Of a DNA stretch of 25,187 bases, positions 13,166 through 21,588 are shown piece after piece. Position 1 is the stretch's first letter, and each line of letters starts with the position of its first letter. The position numbers and the translations under genes were made by a program. The stretch comes from DAIDJM01 sp964250215 (GTDB taxonomy: Bacteria; Pseudomonadota; Alphaproteobacteria; Acetobacterales; Acetobacteraceae): NCBI GenBank assembly GCA_964250215.1, contig CAXUEX010000029.1, forward strand, positions 1 through 25,187, in the 5' to 3' direction. The notes beneath the pieces are model-generated. The model ran no database searches, was not told where the DNA came from, and saw only the letters and a program-made list of their open reading frames with translations.

Positions 13166-14703
13166 TGGATATCCGCCCTGCCGAGATATCGGACATCCTG
13201 AAGAAGCAGATTGCGAATTTCGATGTCGAAGCCGACGTTTCGGAAACCGGGCAGGTGCTCTCGGTGGGCGACGGCATCGCGCGCGTGTTCGGCTTGCAAA
13301 ACGTGATGTCGGGCGAAATGGTGGAGTTCCCCGGTGCCGGGTTGCGCGGCATGGCGCTGAACCTGGAAGCCGACAACGTCGGCATCGTGGTATTCGGCGA
13401 CGACCGCGGGATTCGCGAAGGCGACACGGTGAGCCGCACCGGCAATATTGTGGAGGTGCCGGTGGGGCTGGGGTTGCTCGGCCGCGTGGTGGATGGGCTG
13501 GGTTCGCCGATCGACGGCAAGGGGCCGTTGCAAGATGTGAAACAGGCGCTGGTGGAAGTGAAGGCGCCCGGCATCATTCCGCGCCAGTCGGTGAACGAGC
13601 CGATGCAGACCGGCATCAAATCGATCGACGCGCTGATCCCGATCGGCCGTGGCCAGCGCGAGCTGATCATCGGCGACCGGCAGACCGGCAAGACGGCCGT
13701 GATCATCGATACGATCATCAATCAGAAAAACGTGAACACGAGCGGCGACGACAAGAACAAGCTCTACTGCATCTACGTCGCGATCGGGCAGAAGCGTTCC
13801 ACGGTGGCGCAGCTCGTGCGCACGTTGGAGGAGCAGGGCGCGATGGAATACTCCATCGTGGTGGCGGCCACCGCTTCCGATCCGGCGCCGATGCAGTTCC
13901 TGGCGCCGTACACCGGCTGCGCGATGGGCGAATTTTTCCGTGACAACGGCAAGCACGCGGTGATCTTCTACGACGATCTCTCGAAACAGGCGGTTTCCTA
14001 TCGCCAGATGTCGCTGCTGCTGCGGCGTCCGCCGGGGCGCGAGGCATACCCGGGCGACGTGTTCTATCTGCATTCGCGGCTGCTGGAGCGGGCGGCGAAG
14101 ATGTCGGACGCGCATGGCGGCGGATCGTTGACGGCACTGCCGGTGATCGAGACGCAGGCGGGCGACGTTTCGGCCTATATCCCCACGAACGTGATTTCGA
14201 TCACGGATGGGCAGATCTTTCTTGAAACGGAACTGTTCTTCCGCGGCATCCGGCCGGCGGTGAACGTGGGCCTCTCGGTGTCGCGCGTCGGTTCTGCGGC
14301 GCAGATCAAGGCGATGAAGCAGGTGGCCGGGCGCATCAAGCTGGAGCTGGCGCAGTACCGCGAAATGGCGGCCTTCTCGCAGTTCAGCTCGGATCTCGAT
14401 GCCGCCACGCAGCAGCTTCTGGCGCGCGGCGCGCGGCTGACCGAGCTGCTGAAGCAGCCGCAATTTTCGCCGTTTCCGGTGGAGGAGGAAGTGGCGGTGA
14501 TCTTCGCCGGCACACGCGGCTATCTGGACAAGGTCGATACGGCGAAGGTGACCGCCTATGAGGGCCAGATGCTTTCCGAGCTGCGCGCCAACGACGCCGG
14601 CATTCTGGAAGCGATTCGCAACGATCGCGAGCTGAAGAAGGAAACCGAGCAGAAGCTCACGAGCTTCCTCGACGATTTCACGAAGCGGTTCGCGCAGGGC
14701 TGA
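13165..14703 (+). CDS. atpA: ATP synthase F1 subunit alpha
   Basis: The product is 512 residues, the normal length. It forms the non-catalytic nucleotide-binding positions of the alpha3-beta3 hexamer. The N-terminal beta barrel spans about 25-95 (GQVLSVGDGIARVFGL). The Walker A is GDRQTGKT at 170-177, and the conserved VGLSVSRVGSAAQ supplies the arginine that reaches into the beta catalytic site. The N-terminal helix MDIRPAEISDILKKQI is the contact for delta. It is translationally coupled to atpH by the overlapping TGATG and followed by atpG after four bases. No anomalies were seen. Confidence 0.97.
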   Translation: MDIRPAEISDILKKQIANFDVEADVSETGQVLSVGDGIARVFGLQNVMSGEMVEFPGAGLRGMALNLEADNVGIVVFGDDRGIREGDTVSRTGNIVEVPVGLGLLGRVVDGLGSPIDGKGPLQDVKQALVEVKAPGIIPRQSVNEPMQTGIKSIDALIPIGRGQRELIIGDRQTGKTAVIIDTIINQKNVNTSGDDKNKLYCIYVAIGQKRSTVAQLVRTLEEQGAMEYSIVVAATASDPAPMQFLAPYTGCAMGEFFRDNGKHAVIFYDDLSKQAVSYRQMSLLLRRPPGREAYPGDVFYLHSRLLERAAKMSDAHGGGSLTALPVIETQAGDVSAYIPTNVISITDGQIFLETELFFRGIRPAVNVGLSVSRVGSAAQIKAMKQVAGRIKLELAQYREMAAFSQFSSDLDAATQQLLARGARLTELLKQPQFSPFPVEEEVAVIFAGTRGYLDKVDTAKVTAYEGQMLSELRANDAGILEAIRNDRELKKETEQKLTSFLDDFTKRFAQG

Positions 14704-14707
14704 GCGC

Positions 14708-15589
14708 ATGCCGTCGCTGAAGGAACTGCGCGGGCGGATCAACAGCGTCAAATCGACGCGCAAGATCACGTCGGCCATGAAGATGGTGGCGGCATCGAAG
14801 CTGCGGCGCGCGCAGGCGCAGGCCGAAGCGGCGCGGCCCTATGCGGAGCGGATGGCGGCGATGCTTTCGCGCCTGGCCGCCAGCACGAAAGACCGTCCGG
14901 GCGCGCCGAAGCTGCTGGCGGGCACGGGGCAGGACCGTGTGCACCTGATCATTCCGATCACCGGGGACCGAGGCCTGGCCGGCGCGTTCAACAGCAGCAT
15001 CGGCCGCCAGACGCGCAACACGGTGCGGCGACTTCTGGCCGAGGGCAAAACGGTGAAGATCCTCGCGGTGGGCCGCAAGGGACGCGATTATCTGCGGCGC
15101 GAATTCAGCGCCAGCATGAGCGGCGACGCGATGTTTGGGGGCCGGCGCACGATCGATTACGCCGAGGCCGCGGAAATTGCGCACCGCGTGACCGAGATGT
15201 TCCAGAACGACGAATTCGACGTCGCCACCGTGATCTATAACCGGTTCCATTCCGTGATCAGCCAGATCCCGACCGAGGCGCAGCTGATTCCGCTGCCGGC
15301 ACCGGAGGAGAAGGCCGACGAGGAGAAGGGCCAGTCGGTGTACGAGTTCGAGCCGGACGAAGAGACGATTCTCTCCCGACTGCTGCCGCAGAACCTGGCC
15401 ATCCAAATATATCGCGCGATGCTGGAGACCAATGCCGGCTTCTACGGCGCGCAGATGACGGCAATGGACAACGCCACGCGCAACGCGGGCGACATGATCA
15501 ACCGGCTGACGCTGAATTACAACCGCACGCGCCAGGCGAACATCACCAGAGAGCTTATCGAGATCATCTCGGGAGCTGAAGCGCTTTAA
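14708..15589 (+). CDS. atpG: ATP synthase F1 subunit gamma
   Basis: The product is 293 residues. Gamma is the central rotor shaft inside the alpha3-beta3 ring. The N-terminal helix MPSLKELRGRINSVKSTRKI followed by TSAMKMVAASKLRRAQ is diagnostic, as is the C-terminal helix AMDNATRNAGDMINRLTLNY then NRTRQANITRELIEII. The central Rossmann-like domain includes ITGDRGLAGAFNSSI. An acidic segment, EEKADEEKGQSVYEFEPDEE (about 200-220), fits the variable loop of alphaproteobacterial gamma subunits. The gene starts four bases after atpA and is followed by a 50-base gap before atpD. Confidence 0.96.
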   Translation: MPSLKELRGRINSVKSTRKITSAMKMVAASKLRRAQAQAEAARPYAERMAAMLSRLAASTKDRPGAPKLLAGTGQDRVHLIIPITGDRGLAGAFNSSIGRQTRNTVRRLLAEGKTVKILAVGRKGRDYLRREFSASMSGDAMFGGRRTIDYAEAAEIAHRVTEMFQNDEFDVATVIYNRFHSVISQIPTEAQLIPLPAPEEKADEEKGQSVYEFEPDEETILSRLLPQNLAIQIYRAMLETNAGFYGAQMTAMDNATRNAGDMINRLTLNYNRTRQANITRELIEIISGAEAL

Positions 15590-15639
15590 GGCACGGGCCC
15601 CGCCACGGCAGAGCATCCGGCCTTCCAAGGAGAACACAG

Positions 15640-17073
15640 ATGGCGAGCAACAATGTAGGCCGCGTGGCGCAGGTTCTGGGTGCCGTGGTGGACGTGCAGT
15701 TCGAAGGCGAGCTGCCGTTCATCCAGAGCGCGCTGGAAACCAAGATCGGCGAGCGCCGGCTGGTGCTGGAAGTGGCGCAGGAGCTGGGCGAGCGCACCGT
15801 GCGCTGCATTGCCATGGACACCACCGACGGCATGGTGCGTGGCCAGGAAGTGACCGACATGGGCCATCCGATCGAAGTGCCGGTGGGTCCTGGCACGCTC
15901 GGCCGCATCCTGAACGTGATCGGCGAGCCGATCGACGAGCGCGGCCCGGTGGAGGCGAAAGCCCGCTATCCGATTCACCGCGATGCGCCGAAATTCGATG
16001 AACAGGCCGCGGCCAGCGAAATCCTGATCACCGGCATCAAGGTGGTGGATTTGCTCGCGCCGTATCTGAAAGGCGGCAAGACCGGACTGTTCGGGGGCGC
16101 TGGCGTTGGCAAGACGGTGCTTATCCAGGAGCTGATCAACAACATCGCCAGGGCGCACGGTGGCGTTTCGGTGTTTGCCGGCGTGGGTGAGCGCACGCGC
16201 GAGGGCAATGACCTGTATCACGAAATGATCGATGCCGGGGTGATCAAGCTTGGCGAGAACACCACCGAGGGGAGCAAGGTGGCGCTGGTATATGGCCAGA
16301 TGAACGAGCCGCCGGGTGCCCGCGCGCGTGTGGCGCTCACAGGACTTACGGTCGCGGAATATTTTCGCGACGAGGAAGGCCAGGACGTTCTGTTCTTTGT
16401 GGATAACATCTTCCGCTTCACGCAGGCCGGTGCCGAAGTGTCGGCGCTGCTCGGCCGCATACCTTCCGCGGTGGGCTACCAGCCGACGCTGGCCACCGAC
16501 ATGGGCGCATTGCAGGAACGCATCACCTCCACGAAGAAAGGTTCCATCACCTCGGTGCAGGCGATCTACGTGCCGGCCGACGATCTGACCGATCCCGCGC
16601 CGGCCACCAGCTTCGCGCATCTGGATGCGACCACCACGCTAAGCCGTTCGATCGCCGAGAAGGGCATCTATCCCGCCGTCGATCCGCTCGATTCCACCTC
16701 GCGGTCGCTCGATCCGCGCATCGTGGGCGACGAGCATTATCAGGTGGCGCGCGAAGTTCAGCGCATCCTGCAAACCTACCGCAGCCTGCAGGACATCATC
16801 GCGATTCTCGGCATGGATGAGCTTTCGGAAGAGGACAAGCTCACGGTGGCGCGGGCGCGCAAGCTGGAGCGCTTCATGAGCCAGCCGTTCCACGTGGCCG
16901 AGGTGTTCACGGGCACGCCGGGCGTGTTCGTGAAGATCGAGGATACGGTGCGAAGCTTCAAGGAAATCGTCGAAGGCAAGCACGACGATCTGCCGGAGGC
17001 CGCGTTCCTGATGGTGGGCACCATCGAGGAAGCGCGCGAGAAGGGCGAGAAGCTGGCGAAGCAGGCGGCGTGA
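15640..17073 (+). CDS. atpD: ATP synthase F1 subunit beta
   Basis: The product is 477 residues. Beta carries the catalytic sites for ATP synthesis. The Walker A is GGAGVGKT at 152-159, the catalytic glutamate lies in GERTREGNDLYHEM (183-196), and the gamma-contacting DELSEED loop is present as MDELSEEDKLTVARARK. Other conserved strings include DNIFRFTQAGAEVSALLGR and ALQERITSTKKGSITSVQA. The ribosome site AAGGAGA (15627-15633) lies six bases before the ATG and is the best in the operon, consistent with the threefold need for beta. The stop overlaps the atpC start by one base. Confidence 0.97.
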   Translation: MASNNVGRVAQVLGAVVDVQFEGELPFIQSALETKIGERRLVLEVAQELGERTVRCIAMDTTDGMVRGQEVTDMGHPIEVPVGPGTLGRILNVIGEPIDERGPVEAKARYPIHRDAPKFDEQAAASEILITGIKVVDLLAPYLKGGKTGLFGGAGVGKTVLIQELINNIARAHGGVSVFAGVGERTREGNDLYHEMIDAGVIKLGENTTEGSKVALVYGQMNEPPGARARVALTGLTVAEYFRDEEGQDVLFFVDNIFRFTQAGAEVSALLGRIPSAVGYQPTLATDMGALQERITSTKKGSITSVQAIYVPADDLTDPAPATSFAHLDATTTLSRSIAEKGIYPAVDPLDSTSRSLDPRIVGDEHYQVAREVQRILQTYRSLQDIIAILGMDELSEEDKLTVARARKLERFMSQPFHVAEVFTGTPGVFVKIEDTVRSFKEIVEGKHDDLPEAAFLMVGTIEEAREKGEKLAKQAA

Positions 17074-17474
17074 TGCCGGTCGCGCTGGAAATCGTCAGCC
17101 CCGAAAAGCTGTTGCTTTCACGGAATGTGGATATGGTGGTGGTGCCCGCCTATGAGGGCGATCTGGCGGCGCAGGAGCAGCACGCGCCGATGATCGTGCT
17201 GCTGCGCGGCGGCATGGTTACGTTGTATGAGGGCGGCAATGCGACCGACCAATTCTTCGTGCAGGGCGGATTCGCGGAAATCACGCCGGATCGCTGCACG
17301 GTGCTTGCCGATTCGGCGGTGCCGGTGGGCGAGCTGAAAGCGGATGCCGCGAAAGGGCGGCTGAACGAGGCGGAAGAAGCCTGGGAAAAGGCCGACAAGA
17401 ACGACATCGCGGCGCGCGATCTGGCGCTGGACCGGCTGCAGAGTGCGCGGGAAGAGGTGCGGGTAGCGGGCTAG
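17073..17474 (+). CDS. atpC: ATP synthase F1 subunit epsilon
   Basis: The product is 133 residues beginning MPVALEIVSPEKLLLSRNVD. The N-terminal ten-strand sandwich includes the family pattern 'P...G....l..HAP....L..G' as AYEGDLAAQEQHAPMIVLLR, and a VQGGFAEITPDRCTVLAD strand. The C-terminal helical hairpin (about 88-133) carries EAEEAWEKADKNDIAARDLA. Epsilon connects gamma to the c-ring and can inhibit ATP hydrolysis. The residue before the HAP motif is Gln-Glu-Gln rather than the usual small/aromatic pattern, a minor variation. ATG 17073 overlaps the atpD stop (TGATG); a GTG directly before it at 17070 is a possible alternative. This is the last gene of the operon; the a, b and c subunits must be elsewhere. 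Confidence 0.94.
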   Translation: MPVALEIVSPEKLLLSRNVDMVVVPAYEGDLAAQEQHAPMIVLLRGGMVTLYEGGNATDQFFVQGGFAEITPDRCTVLADSAVPVGELKADAAKGRLNEAEEAWEKADKNDIAARDLALDRLQSAREEVRVAG

Positions 17475-17558
17475 CTGCGCAGATCTCGCGCACGCAAGAT
17501 AGCGACTCGCGTTTCCCTGCGGTCTGCCGGGCGCAGCGGTCCGCGGGCCGTAATGCAT

Positions 17559-17576
17559 TGTGGCCGCTTTGCCACA
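17559..17576 (+). terminator. Hairpin downstream of atpC
   Basis: TGTGGC (17559-17564) pairs with GCCACA (17571-17576) around CGCTTT. There is no T run, so it is at best a weak terminator or mRNA 3'-end stabiliser for the atp operon. It lies 85 bases after the stop. Confidence 0.3.
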
Positions 17577-17607
17577 GGGTGTGGGCGCAACCTTCCCCCG
17601 CACCGGA

Positions 17608-17625
17608 ACCGCTGGCATCAGCGGT
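17608..17625 (+). repeat. Perfect 7-bp inverted repeat upstream of the diiron gene
   Basis: ACCGCTG (17608-17614) and CAGCGGT (17619-17625) flank GCAT. It lies 55 bases ahead of the ferritin-like gene and 134 bases after atpC. It could be a second terminator hairpin or an operator for the next gene. The rest of the 17475-17679 gap shows nothing clear. Confidence 0.35.
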
Positions 17626-17679
17626 CGCTAAAGCAGGCGTGACGCGCCGCAGCATGATCCATGAGGTAAGACGCCTCGC

Positions 17680-18507
17680 ATGAAGCACTGGCGACTGGAA
17701 GACATTGGCTGGGACGGCTTCGACCGATCGCGTGTGGATCCGTCGCTGATCGCGCTCGTCAAGGCGGCGGCGATGGTGGAGCGGAATGGCACCGATTACG
17801 GCACGTATCTCGGCCGTGTTTTCCGCGACGATCCGGCGTTCGTCGCCGCGTCGGAGAACTGGGCCCTGGAGGAGGTGCAGCACGGCGACGCGCTGGGCCG
17901 CTGGGCCATGTTGGCCGACCCGGGATGGGATTTCGAGGCCGCCTTCGCGCGCTACAAATCCGGCTACAAGCTGCCGTTGCTTGGCGCCGACAGTTCGGTG
18001 CGCGGCTCGCTCACCGGCGAGCTGATTGCCCGCTGTATCGTGGAGAGCGGCACTTCCAGCTACTATTCGGCGCTGGCCGATGCCACGGACGAGCCGGTGC
18101 TGAAGCAGGTTTGCAAGCAGATCGCGGCCGACGAATTCCGCCATTTCAAGCTGTTCTACGACCACATGCGCCGCTACCTGGGCCGCGAACGCATTGGGCT
18201 GCTGCACCGCTTACGCATCGCGCTGGGCCGCGTGGGCGAGAGCGAGGACGACGAGCTGGCCTATGCCTTCTTCTGTAGCAACGAGCCCGAGGGGGCCGCT
18301 TACGCGCATGACCGCTGCATTGCCGGCTACATGTCGCGCGCGATGGGCGCCTATCGGTATCGCCATCTGGAACGCGGCATCGGCATGATCCTCAAGGCCG
18401 TCGGGCTGCCGCCCCGCGGGCGGATTTCAGGCCTGGTTACGCAGATCTCCTGGCGCTTCATGCGTCGCCGCCAGCGCCGTTTCGCGCGACAGATTTCGCC
18501 CGCCTGA
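17680..18507 (+). CDS. Ferritin-like diiron-carboxylate protein (possible oxygenase/desaturase-like enzyme)
   Basis: The product is 275 residues. A four-helix diiron site can be laid out completely: E34 (MVERNG), E65 with H68 (EEVQH), E122 (VESG) and E152 with H155 (DEFRH). This E, ExxH, E, ExxH arrangement is that of ferritin-like oxidases, and WALEEVQHGDALGRW resembles the 'EE..HGDLL' helix of acyl-ACP desaturases. There is no signal peptide. The C terminus is basic (FMRRRQRRFARQ), perhaps for nucleic acid or membrane contact. The substrate cannot be read from the sequence; fatty-acid desaturation, aldehyde or hydroxylation chemistry, or iron/peroxide handling are all possible. The start at 17680 has GAGGT 12 bases upstream, slightly far. 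The 3' end overlaps a small convergent gene by about 80 bases. Confidence 0.75.
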   Translation: MKHWRLEDIGWDGFDRSRVDPSLIALVKAAAMVERNGTDYGTYLGRVFRDDPAFVAASENWALEEVQHGDALGRWAMLADPGWDFEAAFARYKSGYKLPLLGADSSVRGSLTGELIARCIVESGTSSYYSALADATDEPVLKQVCKQIAADEFRHFKLFYDHMRRYLGRERIGLLHRLRIALGRVGESEDDELAYAFFCSNEPEGAAYAHDRCIAGYMSRAMGAYRYRHLERGIGMILKAVGLPPRGRISGLVTQISWRFMRRRQRRFARQISPA

Positions 18508-18714
18508 GATTTCGGCCGGCTGAAGTTTCGCCGGCAGGCCGAGATAGGCCTGGCGGGCCAGGCGCCGCACCGCTTCCAGGCTAGGCGCAATTCGCCCGTT
18601 CAGGCCTTGGGCGCGGCAATGGGCGGAGACGAACCGCCACCCCTCCATGCCCCGCAATGCCACGGCGGCGCCGAGGAAGATGCCGTCGATTTCGATGATC
18701 CGGGATTCGAGCAT
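18427..18714 (-). CDS. Small unknown protein, convergent with and overlapping the diiron gene
   Basis: The frame encodes 95 residues starting MLESRIIEIDGIFLGAAVAL, then RGMEGWRFVSAHCRAQGLNG and RIAPSLEAVRRLARQAYLGL. This compact segment reads like a real small domain: a beta-rich 'IIEIDG.FLGAAV......WRFV', then 'L.GRIAPSL..VRRLAR'. I recall similar short hypothetical proteins in Acetobacteraceae but cannot confirm this. The last 30 or so residues look unconserved and extend about 80 bases into the 3' end of the opposite gene, which may mean that an original stop was lost. The start at 18714 has only a weak GAGAAA upstream. It lies 108 bases downstream of cysG on the same strand, so could be co-transcribed. 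Function unknown. Confidence 0.5.
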   Translation of the reverse strand: MLESRIIEIDGIFLGAAVALRGMEGWRFVSAHCRAQGLNGRIAPSLEAVRRLARQAYLGLPAKLQPAEISGGRNLSRETALAATHEAPGDLRNQA

Positions 18715-18822
18715 AAGCAGTATTTCTCGGCTTCGACTGAGTGTGCGGTGAATCTGGATTTCGCGAACGCCATCATGCAGGCAGTGGTTGCGGCCAAGAC
18801 CTGCCTTCGCGGCATGTGGCAA

Positions 18823-20139
18823 TCAAGCTTTCGGCCGATCACACTCCGTTGGGTCGGGCAGGGCAGCCGTGCCGCCGATCAGCATCAGCACGGGTCCGCT
18901 CGCTTCCCAGCCGGAGGCGGCCTCGGCCAGCGCGCAAAGCGTGCCGCGTCGGATGCGCGCGGCGCTGGTGCCGCCGGATTCCACAACCACGATCGGCAGA
19001 TCGGTGGGCAATCCGGCCGCCGCCACCTCGCGGCAGAGCCGTGGCAGGGTGGCGAGGCCCATATATATGGCCACCGTCACGCCCGGCCGCAGCAGCTCGA
19101 GATCGATGCCGAGATCGTCGCGGCGGCGGTGGGCCGTGACAAAGGCGACCGCGTGGGCCGCGTCACGATGAGTCAGGGGTATCGCCGCGGAAGCGGCACA
19201 GGCCAGCGCCGCGGTGATGCCCGGCACCACAGCGAAGGCCACACCGGCAGCAGCCAGCGCGGCAACTTCCTCGCCGCCGCGGCCGAACACGAACGGGTCG
19301 CCACCCTTCAGCCGCACCACTCGCTTGCCTTCGCGCGCCAGTCGGATGAGCAGCGCGTTGATCTCGGCTTGCGGCATCGTGTGGTCGCCTTGGCTCTTGC
19401 CCACATCGATGCGGGCCGCATCGCGCCGAGCCAGTTCCAGCACCTCAGCGGTGCCGAGCCGGTCGTGCACGATCACGTCGGCCTCGCCCAGCAGCCGCAG
19501 CGCGCGCAGCGTGGCCAGATCGGCCGCACCCGGGCCGGCGCCTACCAGGTGGACGAAACCTGGTGTCTCGCCGCCCGTGTCGAGGGCCGACCGGAACGCC
19601 GCCTCGGCGCCCGCTTCATCCCCAGCGAGCGCCAGATCGGCGGCCGGCCCGCTCAGGATGCGCTCCAGCACAAGACGGCGCTGGCCGACATCCGGAAAGC
19701 GGCGCCGCGCCTCGGTTTGCAGCCGCCCGGCGATCGCCGCGAGCCGGCCCCAGCCCGGCGCCACCGCGGCCTCGATGCGTTGCCGCAGCAGCCGCGCCAA
19801 AACGGGCGCCGCACCGCCAGTGCCGATGGCGATACCGAGCGGTTCGCGATCGACGATGGCGGGCGTGAAATAGGTGCTGAGCTCCGGGCGATCGACGACA
19901 TTCACGGGAATGCCGCGCGCCCGGGAAGCGGCTGAAAGCGCTTGCAGCTCGGATTCGGCGGCCCCGGTGCCGATGGCGATGGCGCAGCCCTGCAAAAGCT
20001 CCGGATAGAAGCTCGTGGCGCGTTGCACGGCCGCGCCGCATTCCACGAGCGTGGCGGCGCGACGTTCGGCCGCCTCGCCCTGGCCCAGCACCAGCGCGCG
20101 GCGGCCACGCAGATCGAGGAACACGGGGTAGGAGCGCAT
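18823..20139 (-). CDS. cysG: CysG-type siroheme synthase (fused dehydrogenase/ferrochelatase and uroporphyrinogen methyltransferase)
   Basis: The product is 438 residues. The C-terminal half (about 193-430) is a SAM-dependent uroporphyrinogen-III methyltransferase: VHLVGAGPGAADLATLRALR, then LKGGDPFVFGRGGEE, VVPGITAALACAASAAIPLT and VAIYMGLATLP. The N-terminal part is the precorrin-2 dehydrogenase/sirohydrochlorin ferrochelatase, with a nucleotide-binding LVLGQGEAAERRAATL and VNVVDRPELSTYFTPAIVDR carrying the expected catalytic aspartate. Together they convert uroporphyrinogen III to siroheme, the cofactor of sulfite and nitrite reductases. The N domain is compact: the stretch between the first strands and the 'D' motif is some 20 residues shorter than in typical CysG, and GQG replaces GGG. 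The start at 20139 matches the family N terminus (MRSYPVFLDLRGRRALVLG); the Shine-Dalgarno is weak. Divergent from the beta-solenoid gene. Confidence 0.92.
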   Translation of the reverse strand: MRSYPVFLDLRGRRALVLGQGEAAERRAATLVECGAAVQRATSFYPELLQGCAIAIGTGAAESELQALSAASRARGIPVNVVDRPELSTYFTPAIVDREPLGIAIGTGGAAPVLARLLRQRIEAAVAPGWGRLAAIAGRLQTEARRRFPDVGQRRLVLERILSGPAADLALAGDEAGAEAAFRSALDTGGETPGFVHLVGAGPGAADLATLRALRLLGEADVIVHDRLGTAEVLELARRDAARIDVGKSQGDHTMPQAEINALLIRLAREGKRVVRLKGGDPFVFGRGGEEVAALAAAGVAFAVVPGITAALACAASAAIPLTHRDAAHAVAFVTAHRRRDDLGIDLELLRPGVTVAIYMGLATLPRLCREVAAAGLPTDLPIVVVESGGTSAARIRRGTLCALAEAASGWEASGPVLMLIGGTAALPDPTECDRPKA

Positions 20140-20292
20140 CGGCGCAGTCTGTCGCGGCGGTTTGCGGCTGGCGAGACGTGGTTTCAGGTTTCGCGTGTTC
20201 GGGCAATTTTCCGGGACGGTCGTTAACGGGATCGCAAGCGCGACCGGCCATGCTCTGCGCCATCGGCAATTCCTGATGGGGCTTCGAACGAC

Positions 20293-21540
20293 ATGGCAAC
20301 GGGTACGATTCCGGGAGCGAAGATGTTCACCGGCAAGGGTCAGGCCGGCAACTGGGCCGATCCGAACAACTGGAGCGGATCGGGGGCAACGCCCACGAGT
20401 TTCGACGTAATTCCGGTGAGCACGGTGGAAAATGGGGCGTTCACCGCGCGCATTCTGATGTTCCTGGGCCAGGAGCAGGTAACGGTGAACGGCGGGCTGA
20501 CCACCACCTCGCCCGGCGGCTGCATCAGCTTCATGGTGTGCGAAGGCGCCAACGCCACGTTCACGCCCACGTCCTCGTTGAACGATGCGGGCGGCATGAT
20601 CGTGGGCAATGACGGCGTGGGCTCGCTGCTGGCGCAGGGGACGGCTGGCGGCCAGCACAGCACATTGAAGGCGGCGAACGTGCAGATCGGCAAAGCCGAG
20701 GAGGCGACCGGGTCGGTCACGGTGGATGGCGCGTCGCTGAGTTCGGCGCAGCTCTTCGTGGTGGGGCAGGGAGGCAAGGGGACGCTCGATGTGCTGCATG
20801 GCGGCACAGTTTCGGCGGGCGGCGATCTGGTGGTGGGCGCCGAAAGCGGCGCGACCGGCGCGATCTCGCTCGCTTCGGGCGGATCGCTTTCAGTGGCGGG
20901 CGCGGCGCGCATCGGCACGGCTATGGGCAACGCCATGCCGCAGGGCGTCGGCACGGTGAGTATCGGTGCCGGCAGCTACATGGATGTCGCACAGGGATTG
21001 ATGGTGGGCGGCGCGAGCGCGATCATGCTCGCCGGCGGCACGCTGACCGAAACCGGGTCGGCCGGGGCGGAGGTGCTGCAGGGTGGCCGCATTGTCGGCA
21101 CCGGCACGATTACGGCGCCCACGATGAGGCTGCTGGCCGGCGGGGGTGTGGAGGCCAAAGGTGGCACGCTCGTCGTCAATGCCGTGGGCGGCGACGGCAC
21201 GGGCACGCTGCAAATCGACTCGGGCAGCACGGCCGTGCTTTCGGCCGCCACGATCGGTGCCGTGAAAATCGCTTTCGCCGGTAGCGGCGCTGCGCTGGAT
21301 CTTTCGCACGGGGTGGCCAGCGCGGCTGCAATCACGGATTTCGCGGCCGGCGATACGATCGTGATGCAAGGGATCGATCAGCTTTCCTGGAACGGCACGA
21401 GCGACCTGCTGACACTTAGCGACAACGGGCACGCCGTGGATACGCTGCACATCCTGGGGAGCTGGGGCAGCAGCAACCCGTTCTCGCTCACCGAAACCAG
21501 CGTGGGCGCGGTGATCGGGCTGGCGGTGCCGCATAGCTGA
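20293..21540 (+). CDS. Beta-solenoid repeat protein, probably secreted or surface-associated
   Basis: The product is 415 residues, rich in Gly, Ala, Ser, Thr and Val. The N terminus contains GNWADPNNWSGSG, a motif often found before strand-rich repeats in exported proteins. From about 100 to 300 there are some eight degenerate repeats of about 20 residues with the pattern 'lxVGxxGxGxLxVxxGgxV', for example LFVVGQGGKGTLDVLHGGTV and DLVVGAESGATGAISLASGG, predicting a right-handed beta-helix. Near the C terminus, ITDFAAGDTIVMQGID resembles end-caps of type I-secreted proteins. No Sec signal peptide and no autotransporter barrel are visible, so the export route is unclear; a C-terminal type I signal is one possibility. 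The Shine-Dalgarno is poor (GGGGC 12 bases ahead of the ATG). Function unknown: adhesin-like or matrix protein is an inference. Confidence 0.65.
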   Translation: MATGTIPGAKMFTGKGQAGNWADPNNWSGSGATPTSFDVIPVSTVENGAFTARILMFLGQEQVTVNGGLTTTSPGGCISFMVCEGANATFTPTSSLNDAGGMIVGNDGVGSLLAQGTAGGQHSTLKAANVQIGKAEEATGSVTVDGASLSSAQLFVVGQGGKGTLDVLHGGTVSAGGDLVVGAESGATGAISLASGGSLSVAGAARIGTAMGNAMPQGVGTVSIGAGSYMDVAQGLMVGGASAIMLAGGTLTETGSAGAEVLQGGRIVGTGTITAPTMRLLAGGGVEAKGGTLVVNAVGGDGTGTLQIDSGSTAVLSAATIGAVKIAFAGSGAALDLSHGVASAAAITDFAAGDTIVMQGIDQLSWNGTSDLLTLSDNGHAVDTLHILGSWGSSNPFSLTETSVGAVIGLAVPHS

Positions 21541-21559
21541 GCCAGCTTGGCAAGACAGC

Positions 21560-21588
21560 TTGGAAAGGCGGGGCCGCCTTGGTATAGG
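21560..21588 (+). promoter_or_regulatory. Promoter of tRNA-Lys
   Basis: TTGGAA (21560-21565) and TATAGG (21583-21588) are separated by 17 bases, a good sigma-70 arrangement. Transcription would start near 21594-21596, about a dozen bases before the mature tRNA. Confidence 0.55.

Noticed and set aside
20217..20246. CGGTCG...CGACCG inverted repeat between cysG and the beta-solenoid gene
   Set aside because: Six-bp arms with an 18-bp spacer are expected by chance at this GC content.
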